Source: JAUIAS01 sp030425395 | GTDB taxonomy: Bacteria; Pseudomonadota; Alphaproteobacteria; Rhodobacterales; Rhodobacteraceae | Direction of reading: 5' to 3' | NCBI GenBank assembly: GCA_043553855.1 | Contig: CP121336.1 | Location: 2,914,001-2,978,000 of the forward strand | DNA length: 64,000 nucleotides | Shown: in pieces, positions 27,380 through 36,338 of the stretch | Layout of the letters: every line of letters begins with the position of its first letter | How positions within the stretch are numbered: position 1 is the first letter of the stretch | Notes under the pieces: model-generated | The model's input: only the letters and a program-made list of their open reading frames with translations | Told to the model about the DNA's origin: nothing | Databases searched by the model: none | Program-made: the position numbers and the translations under genes

Positions 27380-27408
27380 TTGACCCTATGCAGTTGCAGC
27401 GATAGATG
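27380..27408 (+). promoter_or_regulatory. candidate nuo operon promoter
   Basis: TTGACC (27380-27385), a 17-base spacer and TAGATG (27403-27408), 64 bases before the nuoA start. It sits in a 270-base noncoding region that is AT-rich at its 5' end. No FNR box was seen there. Confidence 0.45.
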
Positions 27409-27471
27409 GAACGCAATCTAGTCAGTTTCTGACTGCTGCGCTCGTGCGCTGCACACAAAAGGAGCCGCCTC

Positions 27472-27837
27472 GTGGAAGAGATGCTGAGGGAGTACCTCCC
27501 CATCCTCGTGTTTCTGGCTGTCGCCATTGGCCTTGGTCTTGTTCTGATCCTTGCCGCTGTCGTTCTGGCCGTTCGCAACCCTGACCCTGAAAAGGTAAGT
27601 GCGTATGAATGTGGTTTCAACGCGTTCGACGACGCGCGTATGAAATTTGACGTGCGTTTTTACCTTGTGTCGATCCTGTTCATCATTTTCGATCTGGAAA
27701 TCGCGTTCCTGTTCCCATGGGCCGTGGGCTTCAAGGACATATCCGATGTTGGGTTCTGGTCGATGATGGTCTTCCTTGGCGTTCTGACCATCGGCTTTGC
27801 CTATGAATGGAAGAAGGGGGCTCTCGAATGGGAGTGA
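27472..27837 (+). CDS. nuoA: NADH-quinone oxidoreductase subunit A
   Basis: 121 residues with three membrane helices (about 8-30, 62-82, 88-110). The conserved loop KVSAYECGFNAFDDARMKFDVRFYL (starting near 39) marks NuoA, part of the membrane arm near the quinone site of complex I. GTG start with AAAAGGAG seven bases upstream. First gene of the nuo operon. It overlaps nuoB by 10 bases. Confidence 0.95.
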   Translation: MEEMLREYLPILVFLAVAIGLGLVLILAAVVLAVRNPDPEKVSAYECGFNAFDDARMKFDVRFYLVSILFIIFDLEIAFLFPWAVGFKDISDVGFWSMMVFLGVLTIGFAYEWKKGALEWE

Positions 27838-28358
27838 CGACCGGAAACACCGCAGGTGCCGACAAGGAACACGCGACTCAGGCATTGAACGCCGAGTTGC
27901 AGGACAAGGGCTTTCTGCTGACCTCGACCGAGGACATCATCAACTGGGCGCGCACCGGGTCCTTGCACTGGATGACATTCGGTCTGGCCTGCTGCGCGGT
28001 TGAAATGATGCACACGTCGATGCCGCGCTATGACCTTGAACGGTTCGGCACGGCACCGCGTGCGTCCCCGCGCCAATCGGACCTGATGATCGTCGCGGGC
28101 ACTCTCACCAACAAGATGGCCCCGGCGCTGCGCAAGGTCTATGACCAGATGCCCGAACCGCGTTACGTGATCTCGATGGGATCCTGCGCGAATGGCGGTG
28201 GCTACTATCACTATTCCTATTCGGTGGTGCGCGGTTGCGACCGCATCGTGCCTGTCGATGTCTATGTGCCCGGTTGTCCCCCGACGGCCGAAGCGTTGCT
28301 GTATGGAATTCTCCAGTTGCAGCGCAAGATCCGGCGCACCGGAACAATCGTGCGCTGA
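27828..28358 (+). CDS. nuoB: NADH-quinone oxidoreductase subunit B
   Basis: 176 residues. It carries the terminal [4Fe-4S] cluster N2, with ligands Cys55, Cys56, Cys120 and Cys150 (GLACCAVEM, SMGSCANGGG, VPGCPP). N2 passes electrons to ubiquinone. The ATG at 27828 lies within the last codons of nuoA. It is followed by a 69-base gap with a CCGGTG/CACCGG hairpin before nuoC. Confidence 0.96.
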   Translation: MGVTTGNTAGADKEHATQALNAELQDKGFLLTSTEDIINWARTGSLHWMTFGLACCAVEMMHTSMPRYDLERFGTAPRASPRQSDLMIVAGTLTNKMAPALRKVYDQMPEPRYVISMGSCANGGGYYHYSYSVVRGCDRIVPVDVYVPGCPPTAEALLYGILQLQRKIRRTGTIVR

Positions 28359-28427
28359 TCGCACGGGAACGAAAACCTGCGGGCCGGTGCCGGACACCGG
28401 GCCTGACGCGGGAAAGGAAGGCTGCGA

Positions 28428-29036
28428 ATGACTGACGCGCTGAAGGAACTGGGTGCTTACATCGAACTCAAACGCCCCGATTGTGTCGTGGCGTGGGATG
28501 TGACCCATGGTGAACTGAACGTAGACGTCGCCCTGTCCAATATCGTGGGCTTTGTCGAATTTCTGCGCACCGATGCGACTTGCAATTTCTCGTCGCTGGT
28601 GGACATCACCGCCGTCGATTACCCCGCGCGGGCCAAGCGGTTCGACGTGGTGTATCATTTCCTGTCGATGTATCGGAACCACCGCATCCGCCTGCGCACC
28701 GCTGTGCGCGAGGATGACATGGTGCCCTCGCTCAGCTCTGTGCACCCGTCCGCCAACTGGTTCGAACGCGAAGTGTTCGACATGTTCGGCATCCTGTTTT
28801 CCGGGCATCCCGACCTGCGCCGCCTGCTGACCGACTACGGCTTTCGCGGGCATCCGCTGCGCAAGGATTTCCCGACGACAGGCTATACCGAAGTCCGCTA
28901 TGACGAGGCCCGCAAGCGGGTTGTCTATGAGCCGGTGAGCCTCGTGCAGGAATACCGTCAGTTCGACTTCATGTCGCCATGGGAAGGGGCCGAATACATC
29001 CTTCCGGGTGACGAGAAGAAAGAGGAGGCCAAGTGA
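28428..29036 (+). CDS. nuoC: NADH-quinone oxidoreductase subunit C
   Basis: 202 residues, the 30-kDa subunit of the peripheral arm. The family signature lies in the C-terminal half: EREVFDMFGILF near 112, then GHPDLRRLLTDYGF and GHPLRKDFP. It is a separate gene, not the NuoCD fusion of enterobacteria. The stop overlaps the nuoD start as TGATG. Confidence 0.95.
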   Translation: MTDALKELGAYIELKRPDCVVAWDVTHGELNVDVALSNIVGFVEFLRTDATCNFSSLVDITAVDYPARAKRFDVVYHFLSMYRNHRIRLRTAVREDDMVPSLSSVHPSANWFEREVFDMFGILFSGHPDLRRLLTDYGFRGHPLRKDFPTTGYTEVRYDEARKRVVYEPVSLVQEYRQFDFMSPWEGAEYILPGDEKKEEAK

Positions 29037-30250
29037 TGGACGGCTCCAAAGATTTTACCGACGCCCAGACCGGCGAACAGAAAATCCGTAACTTCAATAT
29101 CAACTTCGGCCCCCAGCACCCTGCGGCGCACGGGGTTCTGCGTCTGGTTCTGGAACTGGACGGCGAGATCGTGGAACGCTGCGATCCGCATGTCGGGCTG
29201 TTGCACCGCGGCACCGAAAAGTTGATGGAAAGCCGGACCTACCTGCAAAACCTGCCCTATTTCGACCGCCTCGATTACGTGGCACCGATGAATCAGGAAC
29301 ACGCATGGTGTCTGGCCATCGAAAAGCTGTGCAAGGTGGAAGTGCCGCGCCGGGCGCAGTTGATCCGGGTTCTGTATTCCGAAATCGGGCGCGTGCTCAA
29401 TCACCTGCTGAACGTGACCACCCAAGCCCTTGACGTGGGCGCGCTGACGCCGCCTCTGTGGGGCTTTGAAGAGCGTGAAAAGCTGATGGTGTTCTACGAA
29501 CGGGCCTGCGGCGCGCGTCTGCACGCGGCCTATTTCCGTCCCGGTGGCGTACATCAGGACCTGCCAGAGGCATTGCTCGACGATATCGAGGAATGGGCGC
29601 ACCAGTTCCCCGACACATTGGCCGACATCGACGGCCTGCTGACCGAAAACCGCATCTTCAAGCAACGCAACGTCGATATCGGCGTGGTCAGCGAAGATGA
29701 CATCCTGAAATATGGATTCTCCGGCGTCATGGTGCGCGGATCGGGCATGGCATGGGATTTGCGCCGCGCGCAGCCCTATGAATGCTATGACGAGTTCGAT
29801 TTCCAGATCCCCGTGGGCAAGAATGGCGACTGCTACGATCGCTACCTCGTGCGGATGGAAGAAATGCGCCAGTCGGTGTCGATCATCCGTCAGGCCATAT
29901 CCAAGCTGCGCGAAACCCCCGGCGATGTGCTGGCCCGTGGCAAGATCACGCCGCCAAAGCGCGCCGAGATGAAAACATCCATGGAAAGCCTCATCCATCA
30001 CTTCAAGCTTTATACCGAAGGCTTTCATGTGCCAGCGGGCGAAGTCTATGCCGCCGTCGAAGCCCCGAAGGGCGAATTCGGCGTCTACCTTGTGGCGGAT
30101 GGCACCAACAAACCCTACCGCAGCAAGATCCGCGCGCCGGGTTTCCTGCATCTTCAGGCCATGGACCATATCGCACGGGGTCACCAACTGGCCGATGTCG
30201 CGGCGATCATCGGCACCATGGACGTCGTCTTTGGCGAGATCGACAGGTAA
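29036..30250 (+). CDS. nuoD: NADH-quinone oxidoreductase subunit D
   Basis: 404 residues, the 49-kDa subunit, related to hydrogenase large subunits. NFGPQHPAAHGVLRL near 25 lines the quinone pocket, together with DPHVGLLHRGTEKL near 51. GDCYDRYLVRMEEM near 262 and DVVFGEIDR at the end are typical. A GTG one codon upstream (29033) is also possible; the ATG at 29036 overlaps the nuoC stop. A dispersed repeat follows the stop. Confidence 0.96.
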   Translation: MDGSKDFTDAQTGEQKIRNFNINFGPQHPAAHGVLRLVLELDGEIVERCDPHVGLLHRGTEKLMESRTYLQNLPYFDRLDYVAPMNQEHAWCLAIEKLCKVEVPRRAQLIRVLYSEIGRVLNHLLNVTTQALDVGALTPPLWGFEEREKLMVFYERACGARLHAAYFRPGGVHQDLPEALLDDIEEWAHQFPDTLADIDGLLTENRIFKQRNVDIGVVSEDDILKYGFSGVMVRGSGMAWDLRRAQPYECYDEFDFQIPVGKNGDCYDRYLVRMEEMRQSVSIIRQAISKLRETPGDVLARGKITPPKRAEMKTSMESLIHHFKLYTEGFHVPAGEVYAAVEAPKGEFGVYLVADGTNKPYRSKIRAPGFLHLQAMDHIARGHQLADVAAIIGTMDVVFGEIDR

Positions 30251-30261
30251 CGCGCTCATGG

Positions 30262-30290
30262 TCTTCTTTCTCGTCCCCAATACCCCCGCC
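30262..30290 (-). repeat. dispersed 3'-intergenic repeat, copy 5
   Basis: Read on the minus strand it gives GGGGGTATTGGGGACGAGAA followed by AGAAGA, matching the family core. It starts 12 bases after the nuoD stop and lies inside the nuo operon, in the 81-base nuoD-nuoE gap. Confidence 0.6.
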
Positions 30291-30331
30291 GGAGGCTCCC
30301 GCGCTCTCCGCCAGAACGGAAAGGCGAAATA

Positions 30332-31579
30332 ATGCTCCGCCGTCTGCATCCCGAACAACCCGACAGCTTTGCCTTTACGTCTGCCAATCTGGCGTGGGCA
30401 CAGGCACAGATCACCAAGTATCCCGAAGGTCGTCAGGCCTCGGCGATCATCCCACTTCTGTGGCGTGCGCAGGAACAGGAAGGCTGGCTCAGCCGTCCGG
30501 CCATCGAAACCGTCGCGGACATGTTGGACATGCCCTATATCCGCGCCTTCGAGGTGGCGTCCTTCTACTTTATGTTCCAGTTGCAGCCGGTCGGGTCCGT
30601 GGCGCATTTCCAGATTTGCGGCACCACGTCCTGCATGATTTGCGGGGCCGAGGATCTGGTTGCGGTCTGCAAGAAAAAGATCGCCGCCAAGGCCCACGAG
30701 ATTTCCGCCGATGGCAAGTTCAGCTGGGAAGAGGTCGAGTGTCTGGGGTCCTGCTCCAACGCGCCCATGGCCCAGATCGGCAAGGATTATTACGAAGACC
30801 TGACGCCCGAACGGTTCGAAGAGATCATCGACGAACTGGCCAAGGGGGACGTTCCGGTTCCCGGCCCGCAAAACGGGCGGTATGCCTCTGAACCGCTGTC
30901 CGGGCTGACCAGCCTGACCGAGCATGACAGCGGCAAGACCAAGTATAACGCATCGGTGCAACTGGCCACAGACATCGGCGACACGGTCAAGCGGATCGAC
31001 GGCACCGAGGTGCCCCTGCGCACACCGTGGAACCCCGAAGCGGCCAATGCTGACATAGCCCCGGCCGCTGATCCGGTTCAGGACGCGCCTGAAAAGGTTC
31101 AGGAAACACCGGCTCCGATCCTCAAAGAGGCGCAGGCCGAGGCCGATGCGGCCAAGATCAAGCCGTCGGCATCGCTGGCAGGACAGGATGATCTGGCCAG
31201 CCGCAAGGGCACGTGGAAATACGAGGCGGCAAAGCCCGAGGCCAAGGCTGAAGCACCGCCCGCACCCAATGAGATCGCGACCGACGCCGGGTCACCGGAT
31301 GATGCGGTTGAGGATGCCCCGGAGGTTCTGACCGGTGCGCGCGAAGGCGGCCCGGATAACCTCAAGCTGCTCAAGGGTGTTGGCCCCAAACTGGAAGCGA
31401 CGCTGAACGAGCTTGGCTTTTTCCACTTTGACCAGATCGCCGCATGGACGCCCGCACAGGTTGCATGGGTGGACAGCCGGTTGAAGTTCAAGGGCCGGAT
31501 CGAACGCGACGGCTGGATTGATCAGGCCAAAATTCTCGCCGCTGGTGGGGAAACAGAATTCTCGAAACGGTCCAAGTAA
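30332..31579 (+). CDS. nuoE: NADH-quinone oxidoreductase subunit E with long C-terminal extension
   Basis: 415 residues, about twice the length of standard NuoE. Residues 1-165 are the thioredoxin-like [2Fe-2S] domain with ligands Cys96, Cys101, Cys137 and Cys141. Residues 230-340 form an Ala/Pro/Glu-rich, probably disordered linker. The last 70 residues (NLKLLKGVGPKLEATLNELG onward) look like a helix-hairpin-helix-type domain. Long NuoE proteins occur in Rhodobacterales as I remember them; the role of the extension is unknown. The normal partner of NuoF in the NADH-oxidising module. Confidence 0.93.
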   Translation: MLRRLHPEQPDSFAFTSANLAWAQAQITKYPEGRQASAIIPLLWRAQEQEGWLSRPAIETVADMLDMPYIRAFEVASFYFMFQLQPVGSVAHFQICGTTSCMICGAEDLVAVCKKKIAAKAHEISADGKFSWEEVECLGSCSNAPMAQIGKDYYEDLTPERFEEIIDELAKGDVPVPGPQNGRYASEPLSGLTSLTEHDSGKTKYNASVQLATDIGDTVKRIDGTEVPLRTPWNPEAANADIAPAADPVQDAPEKVQETPAPILKEAQAEADAAKIKPSASLAGQDDLASRKGTWKYEAAKPEAKAEAPPAPNEIATDAGSPDDAVEDAPEVLTGAREGGPDNLKLLKGVGPKLEATLNELGFFHFDQIAAWTPAQVAWVDSRLKFKGRIERDGWIDQAKILAAGGETEFSKRSK

Positions 31580-31601
31580 CCGGTTCGGGGGAAAGAAGGA
31601 T

Positions 31602-31826
31602 ATGAGCAAGGATACGGATCAGGTCATTGCCCGCAAAGGTCGCCACGTTGCGTTGGTGATCGCGGGTTCCATGACGATCTGGGTTGTTGTTCAGTTTATT
31701 GCGCCGAAACTCGGTCTGCCGGGGCGTTTTGCCCTGCTGATTGATTTCTTGGCACTCGCCGCGCTGATTTATGCGGGCGTCAACATCATGCAACTCTGGC
31801 GCTTGCGTCAGGACAGCAAAGGGTGA
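31602..31826 (+). CDS. small membrane protein of the nuo operon (DUF5337-like)
   Basis: 74 residues with two membrane helices (about 15-35 and 40-62) flanked by charged ends (MSKDTDQVIARKG and RLRQDSKG). It resembles the DUF5337 family that I associate with Rhodobacterales nuo operons. AAGAAGGA precedes the ATG; the frame is open upstream, overlapping nuoE, but this start is clearly better. It lies 22 bases after nuoE and 6 before nuoF, so it is cotranscribed. It may be a complex I accessory or assembly factor; this is inference from position only. Confidence 0.7.
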   Translation: MSKDTDQVIARKGRHVALVIAGSMTIWVVVQFIAPKLGLPGRFALLIDFLALAALIYAGVNIMQLWRLRQDSKG

Positions 31827-31832
31827 CAGCAC

Positions 31833-33131
31833 ATGCTGAAAGACCAGGACCGGATTTTTACCAACATCTACGGGATGCACGATCGCACGCTCAAGGGCGC
31901 GCAGGCCCGTGGCCATTGGGATGGCACCTCGGGGCTGATCGAAAAGGGGCGCGACTGGATCGTTGACACGATGAAGGCATCGGGTCTGCGGGGCCGGGGC
32001 GGCGCGGGTTTCCCGACGGGGCTCAAGTGGTCGTTCATGCCCAAGGAAAGCGACGGACGCCCCAGCTATCTGGTGGTGAATGCCGACGAATCCGAGCCGG
32101 GCACCTGCAAGGACCGTGAGATCATGCGCCATGATCCCCATACCTTGATCGAAGGTTGTCTGATCGCGTCTTTCGCGATGAACGCGCATGCGTGCTATAT
32201 CTATATCCGTGGCGAATATATCCGCGAACGCGAGGCGTTGCAGGAGGCCATTGACGAAGCCTATGAGGCCGGTCTTCTGGGCAAGAATGCCGCCGGGTCG
32301 GGCTGGGATTTCGACCTGTATCTGCACCACGGTGCCGGGGCCTATATCTGTGGCGAGGAAACCGCCCTTCTGGAAAGCCTCGAAGGCCGCAAGGGCATGC
32401 CGCGGATGAAGCCGCCGTTTCCTGCGGGCGCGGGCCTTTACGGGTGCCCGACCACGGTGAACAACGTGGAATCCATCGCGGTTGTCCCCACCATCCTGCG
32501 CCGCGGCGCGGATTGGTTTGCCGGCTTTGGCCGGGCCAATAACGCGGGCACCAAGCTGTTTGCGATTTCGGGTCACGTCAACAACCCCTGCGTTGTCGAA
32601 GAGGCCATGTCGATCAGCTTTGAGGAGCTTATCGAAAAGCATTGCGGCGGTATTCGCGGCGGCTGGGACAATTTGCTGGCGGTGATCCCCGGCGGGTCTT
32701 CCGTGCCTTGCGTGCGTGGCGAAAACATGCGCGATGCGATCATGGATTTCGATTACCTGCGCGGCGAGCTTGGGTCCGGTCTGGGCACGGCGGCGGTGAT
32801 CGTGATGGACAAGCAGACCGATATCGTCAAAGCGATCTGGCGACTGTCCAAATTCTACAAACACGAAAGCTGTGGCCAGTGCACGCCGTGCCGTGAAGGC
32901 ACCGGCTGGATGATGCGGGTCATGGACCGTCTGGTCAAAGGCGAGGCGGAACCGGAAGAAATCGACATGCTGTGGGACGTGACCAAGCAGGTCGAAGGGC
33001 ACACCATCTGCGCGCTTGGCGATGCGGCGGCGTGGCCGATCCAAGGTCTGATCCGCAATTTCCGCGAAGAGATCGAGGACAAGATCAAGGCGCAGAAATC
33101 GGGGCGCACAGGGGCGATGGCGGCAGAGTGA
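31833..33131 (+). CDS. nuoF: NADH-quinone oxidoreductase subunit F
   Basis: 432 residues, the 51-kDa subunit that binds NADH and FMN. GRGGAGFPTG (54-63) is the nucleotide loop; GAGAYICGEETALLES near 168 is the FMN region. The N3 [4Fe-4S] ligands are Cys347, Cys350, Cys353 and Cys393. Entry point for NADH electrons. It follows the DUF5337-like gene by six bases. Confidence 0.96.
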   Translation: MLKDQDRIFTNIYGMHDRTLKGAQARGHWDGTSGLIEKGRDWIVDTMKASGLRGRGGAGFPTGLKWSFMPKESDGRPSYLVVNADESEPGTCKDREIMRHDPHTLIEGCLIASFAMNAHACYIYIRGEYIREREALQEAIDEAYEAGLLGKNAAGSGWDFDLYLHHGAGAYICGEETALLESLEGRKGMPRMKPPFPAGAGLYGCPTTVNNVESIAVVPTILRRGADWFAGFGRANNAGTKLFAISGHVNNPCVVEEAMSISFEELIEKHCGGIRGGWDNLLAVIPGGSSVPCVRGENMRDAIMDFDYLRGELGSGLGTAAVIVMDKQTDIVKAIWRLSKFYKHESCGQCTPCREGTGWMMRVMDRLVKGEAEPEEIDMLWDVTKQVEGHTICALGDAAAWPIQGLIRNFREEIEDKIKAQKSGRTGAMAAE

Positions 33132-33177
33132 AGCCGGTGTCAAGCGGGGCTTTTCACAAGGCCCGAGGAGAATGACG

Positions 33178-33501
33178 ATGCGGAAGCCATTTTGGATACT
33201 TGCGACGCTCGCCGCGCTTGCGGCCTGCGAAAGCAAGGATGACAGGATTGCCTTTGACGGGGTGTATTTCCGGGCCAAGGCAGACAAGCTTGACAAGGAA
33301 CAGCGTGATCATTTCACGGTGACCGTAAAGCCCGTCTCTGAAAGCCTTGACGGTGCCCGCGAGGCGGGACGTCATGAGGCCATCACATATTGCATCACCA
33401 ACTACGGGTCTTCGAACATCGAATGGACGCAAGGTCCCGATGCCGATGAGGTAACGGTTGAGGATGACACTCTGATGTTGGCGGGGATCTGTCGTCCGTG
33501 A
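33178..33501 (+). CDS. small lipoprotein of unknown function in the nuo operon
   Basis: 107 residues. The N-terminus MRKPFWILATLAALAAC ends in a lipobox (LAAC, lipidated Cys17), so the mature part should be anchored in a membrane facing the periplasm. GAGGAG lies seven bases before the ATG at 33178, favouring it over the ATG two codons earlier. The mature part is short, with two more cysteines (YCITNYG, AGICRP). GTGA overlap with the next gene. No function known. Confidence 0.65.
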   Translation: MRKPFWILATLAALAACESKDDRIAFDGVYFRAKADKLDKEQRDHFTVTVKPVSESLDGAREAGRHEAITYCITNYGSSNIEWTQGPDADEVTVEDDTLMLAGICRP

Positions 33502-33929
33502 CGGCATGGCACTCATATCGGGGCGCAGGCCCGCTCGCCATTGCGGTGGCGGTGTGCACGCTTTGGGGTGGGGCCGTTGCGGCGGCGAAACCGCCACTGC
33601 GGGACGTTGCGCGCATCGACAACGGGTTGTTTTACGTGGCCTTGGCCAATGAAATCCGCAAATCCTGCGACAGCATCGTGGCGCGGCCTCTCAAGGCCAT
33701 TTTCACGATGCAGGCGCTCAAGCGGCACGCCAAGGACATGGGATATACCGAGGCCGAGATCGACGCCTATACGTCGAGCGAGGCAGAAAAAGACCGGATG
33801 CGCGCCCGTGGCGCGGCCTTTTACGAGGCGCGGGGCATCGACCCGTCCAACCCGGATGACATGTGCACGCTTGGGCGTGCGGAAATCGAGACACACAGCC
33901 AGATCGGCGTGCTTTTGAGGGCGAAATGA
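33498..33929 (+). CDS. exported protein of the nuo operon (DUF5333-like)
   Basis: 143 residues, GTG start overlapping the previous stop as GTGA. It has a signal peptide of about 29 residues (hydrophobic stretch 11-28 ending AVAAA). The mature part, with LREV/RDV-ARIDNGLFYVALANEI, an Asp-Met-Gly-Tyr-Thr segment and two cysteines (SCDS, MCTLG), resembles the DUF5333 family of Rhodobacterales. It is helical and periplasmic. It lies one base before nuoG, so expression is tied to complex I. Function unknown. Confidence 0.7.
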   Translation: MTAWHSYRGAGPLAIAVAVCTLWGGAVAAAKPPLRDVARIDNGLFYVALANEIRKSCDSIVARPLKAIFTMQALKRHAKDMGYTEAEIDAYTSSEAEKDRMRARGAAFYEARGIDPSNPDDMCTLGRAEIETHSQIGVLLRAK

Positions 33930-33930
33930 C

Positions 33931-35946
33931 ATGAGCGACCTCCGCAAGATCAATATTGACGGGCAGGACATCGAAGTGGACGGGGCGATGACTCTGATCC
34001 AGGCCTGTGAAGTGGCCGGCGTGGAAGTGCCGCGCTTTTGCTATCACGAACGGCTGTCCATCGCGGGCAATTGCCGGATGTGTCTGGTCGAGGTCGTGGG
34101 CGGCCCGCCTAAGCCTGCGGCATCCTGTGCTATGCAGGTGCGCGACCTGCGCCCCGGCCCCGAAGGCCAGCCGCCGGTGGTCAAGACCAACAGCCCGATG
34201 GTGAAGAAGGCGCGCGAAGGGGTGATGGAATTCCTTCTCATCAATCACCCGCTGGATTGCCCGATCTGCGATCAGGGCGGCGAATGTGATCTTCAGGATC
34301 AGGCGATGGCCTATGGTGTGGATTTCTCGCGCTTTCGCGAACCCAAGCGGGCCGTCGAAGATCTGGATCTCGGGCCGCTGGTCGAAACCCACATGACCCG
34401 CTGTATTTCCTGCACCCGCTGCGTGCGCTTTACCACCGAGGTCGCCGGGATCACCCAGATGGGCCAGACCGGCCGGGGTGAAGACGCTGAAATCACGTCC
34501 TATCTGGGGGAAACGCTCGATAGCAACATGCAGGGCAACATCATCGACCTGTGCCCGGTGGGCGCGCTCGTGTCCAAGCCCTATGCGTTCACGGCCCGTC
34601 CGTGGGAGCTGACCAAGACCGAAAGCATCGACGTGATGGATGCCATGGGCGCGTCGATCCGCGTGGATACGAAGGGCCGCGAAGTGATGCGGTTCCTGCC
34701 GCGCAACCATGATGGCGTGAACGAAGAGTGGATTTCCGACAAGACCAGGTTTGTCTGGGACGGGCTGCGTCGCCAGCGGCTTGACCGCCCCTACGTGCGT
34801 GAGAACGGCAAGCTACGCCCGGCCACCTGGCCCGAGGCGCTGGAGGCTGCGGCGACCGCGATCAAGGGGGCGTCCAAATTGGCCGGGATCGTCGGCGATC
34901 TGGCCCCGACCGAAGCGGCCTTTGCCCTGAAGCAACTGGTCGAAGGGCAGGGCGGTGTTGTCGAATGCCGCACCGATGGCGCGAAACTGCCCGCCGGAAA
35001 CCGGTCGGGCTATGTCGGCACGGCGGCGATCGAGGATATCGACGGCGCGGCCAAGATCATTCTGATCGGATCCAATCCCCGCGACGAGGCACCGGTTCTC
35101 AATGCCCGCATTCGTCGGGCGTGGACGCTGGGTGCGGATGTCTTCCGTGTCGGTCCGGTGGTTGATCTGACATATGACGTCACCGATCTGGGGCCCGGGC
35201 GCGATGCGCTGGCCGGGCTGGCCCGTGACGGGCTGCCGCAAGCTGACGGTGAAACGCTGATCATTCTGGGTCAGGGTGCCTTGACCGAAGCCGATGGCGC
35301 GGCGGTTCTGGGAACCGTGATAGCCATGGCAGAAGCCGCCGGTGCCAAGTTGATGATCCTGCACACCGCCGCTGCGCGCGTCGGCGCGATGGACGTGGGC
35401 GCAACCAACGAGGCCGGGATGGCCGCCGTTCAAGACGCGGATGTGATCTATAACCTTGGTGCGGACGAAGTCGAGATTGGCGAAGGCGCGTTCGTGATTT
35501 ATCAGGGCAGCCATGGCGACCGTGGCGCGCATCGCGCTGACGTGATCCTGCCGGGGGCGGCCTATACGGAAGAAAGCGGCCTGTTCGTGAACACGGAAGG
35601 GCGTCCGCAACTGGCCCTGCGCGCCGGGTTTGCGCCGGGTGACGCCAAGGAAAACTGGGCAATCCTGCGGGCGTTGTCGGCGCAGATCGGTGCGCAGCAG
35701 CCATGGGACAGCCTTGCGCAACTGCGACAGGCGCTGGTCACCGAGGTTCCGCATCTGGCCAAGGTCGATGACGTGCCCGAGAATGACTGGCAGGTCGAGG
35801 CAGCGGGCAAGCTGGGCGACGCGGATTTCCGTTACGCCATTCGCGATTTCTATCTGACCAATCCGGTCGCGCGGGCGTCCGCGCTGATGGCTGAGCTGTC
35901 GGCGGGTGCAAAGGCGCGCCGAGAAGACCGGATCGCTGCGGAATAA
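33931..35946 (+). CDS. nuoG: NADH-quinone oxidoreductase subunit G
   Basis: 671 residues, the 75-kDa subunit. The N-terminal ferredoxin-like [2Fe-2S] ligands are Cys37, Cys48, Cys51 and Cys66. HPLDCPICDQGGECDLQ near 107 supplies the His/Cys-ligated cluster, and RCISCTRCVRF near 155 starts the next [4Fe-4S] site. The rest is a molybdopterin-oxidoreductase-like domain without its cofactor. It carries electrons from NuoF towards NuoI. The stop overlaps the next gene as TAATG. Confidence 0.95.
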   Translation: MSDLRKINIDGQDIEVDGAMTLIQACEVAGVEVPRFCYHERLSIAGNCRMCLVEVVGGPPKPAASCAMQVRDLRPGPEGQPPVVKTNSPMVKKAREGVMEFLLINHPLDCPICDQGGECDLQDQAMAYGVDFSRFREPKRAVEDLDLGPLVETHMTRCISCTRCVRFTTEVAGITQMGQTGRGEDAEITSYLGETLDSNMQGNIIDLCPVGALVSKPYAFTARPWELTKTESIDVMDAMGASIRVDTKGREVMRFLPRNHDGVNEEWISDKTRFVWDGLRRQRLDRPYVRENGKLRPATWPEALEAAATAIKGASKLAGIVGDLAPTEAAFALKQLVEGQGGVVECRTDGAKLPAGNRSGYVGTAAIEDIDGAAKIILIGSNPRDEAPVLNARIRRAWTLGADVFRVGPVVDLTYDVTDLGPGRDALAGLARDGLPQADGETLIILGQGALTEADGAAVLGTVIAMAEAAGAKLMILHTAAARVGAMDVGATNEAGMAAVQDADVIYNLGADEVEIGEGAFVIYQGSHGDRGAHRADVILPGAAYTEESGLFVNTEGRPQLALRAGFAPGDAKENWAILRALSAQIGAQQPWDSLAQLRQALVTEVPHLAKVDDVPENDWQVEAAGKLGDADFRYAIRDFYLTNPVARASALMAELSAGAKARREDRIAAE

Positions 35947-36332
35947 TGATCCGGGCCGCCATCATATCGCCGCTGTTTCTCGCGGCCTGCACCATGCAGG
36001 AACCTTCGGAAGAGGTGCGTTTCGAGCCTGACTATCAGGGGATCGAAACGCGGCTTCTCGAAGGGGATCTGGTGCAGTTTCACGTGCGCATGACCGGCGC
36101 GCGGCGGCCTGCGGATGTAGAAGACTATGCGCGCTGCGCAGCCGCGCAATACGCACGAATCCGCGGTTTCGGATTTGCGCGGCATTTGCGCACAAATGTA
36201 GGCGAAGAGGGTGGTGTCTGGCAGGCAGATGCTGTTTACACCATCTCGCCATCGCTCCCCAGAGGACTCAGGACGATCGACGCAGAAGTCATCGTTCAGG
36301 CCTGTGGGGAACTCGGAATACCCACGGTGTGA
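35946..36332 (+). CDS. second small lipoprotein of the nuo operon
   Basis: 128 residues. It starts MIRAAIISPLFLAAC, with a short signal and lipobox (LAAC, Cys15). The mature part has two cysteines (RCAAAQ, VQACGEL) that could form a disulfide. It is coupled to nuoG by TAATG and lies six bases before nuoH. No family recognised with confidence. Together with the lipoprotein at 33.2 kb and the exported protein at 33.5 kb, it makes three periplasm-facing accessory proteins in one complex I operon. Confidence 0.65.
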   Translation: MIRAAIISPLFLAACTMQEPSEEVRFEPDYQGIETRLLEGDLVQFHVRMTGARRPADVEDYARCAAAQYARIRGFGFARHLRTNVGEEGGVWQADAVYTISPSLPRGLRTIDAEVIVQACGELGIPTV

Positions 36333-36338
36333 GGACAT

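Noticed and set aside
28958..30961. A 667-codon minus-strand frame opposite nuoD and nuoE
   Set aside because: It is the mirror of two certain complex I genes and shows no motif.
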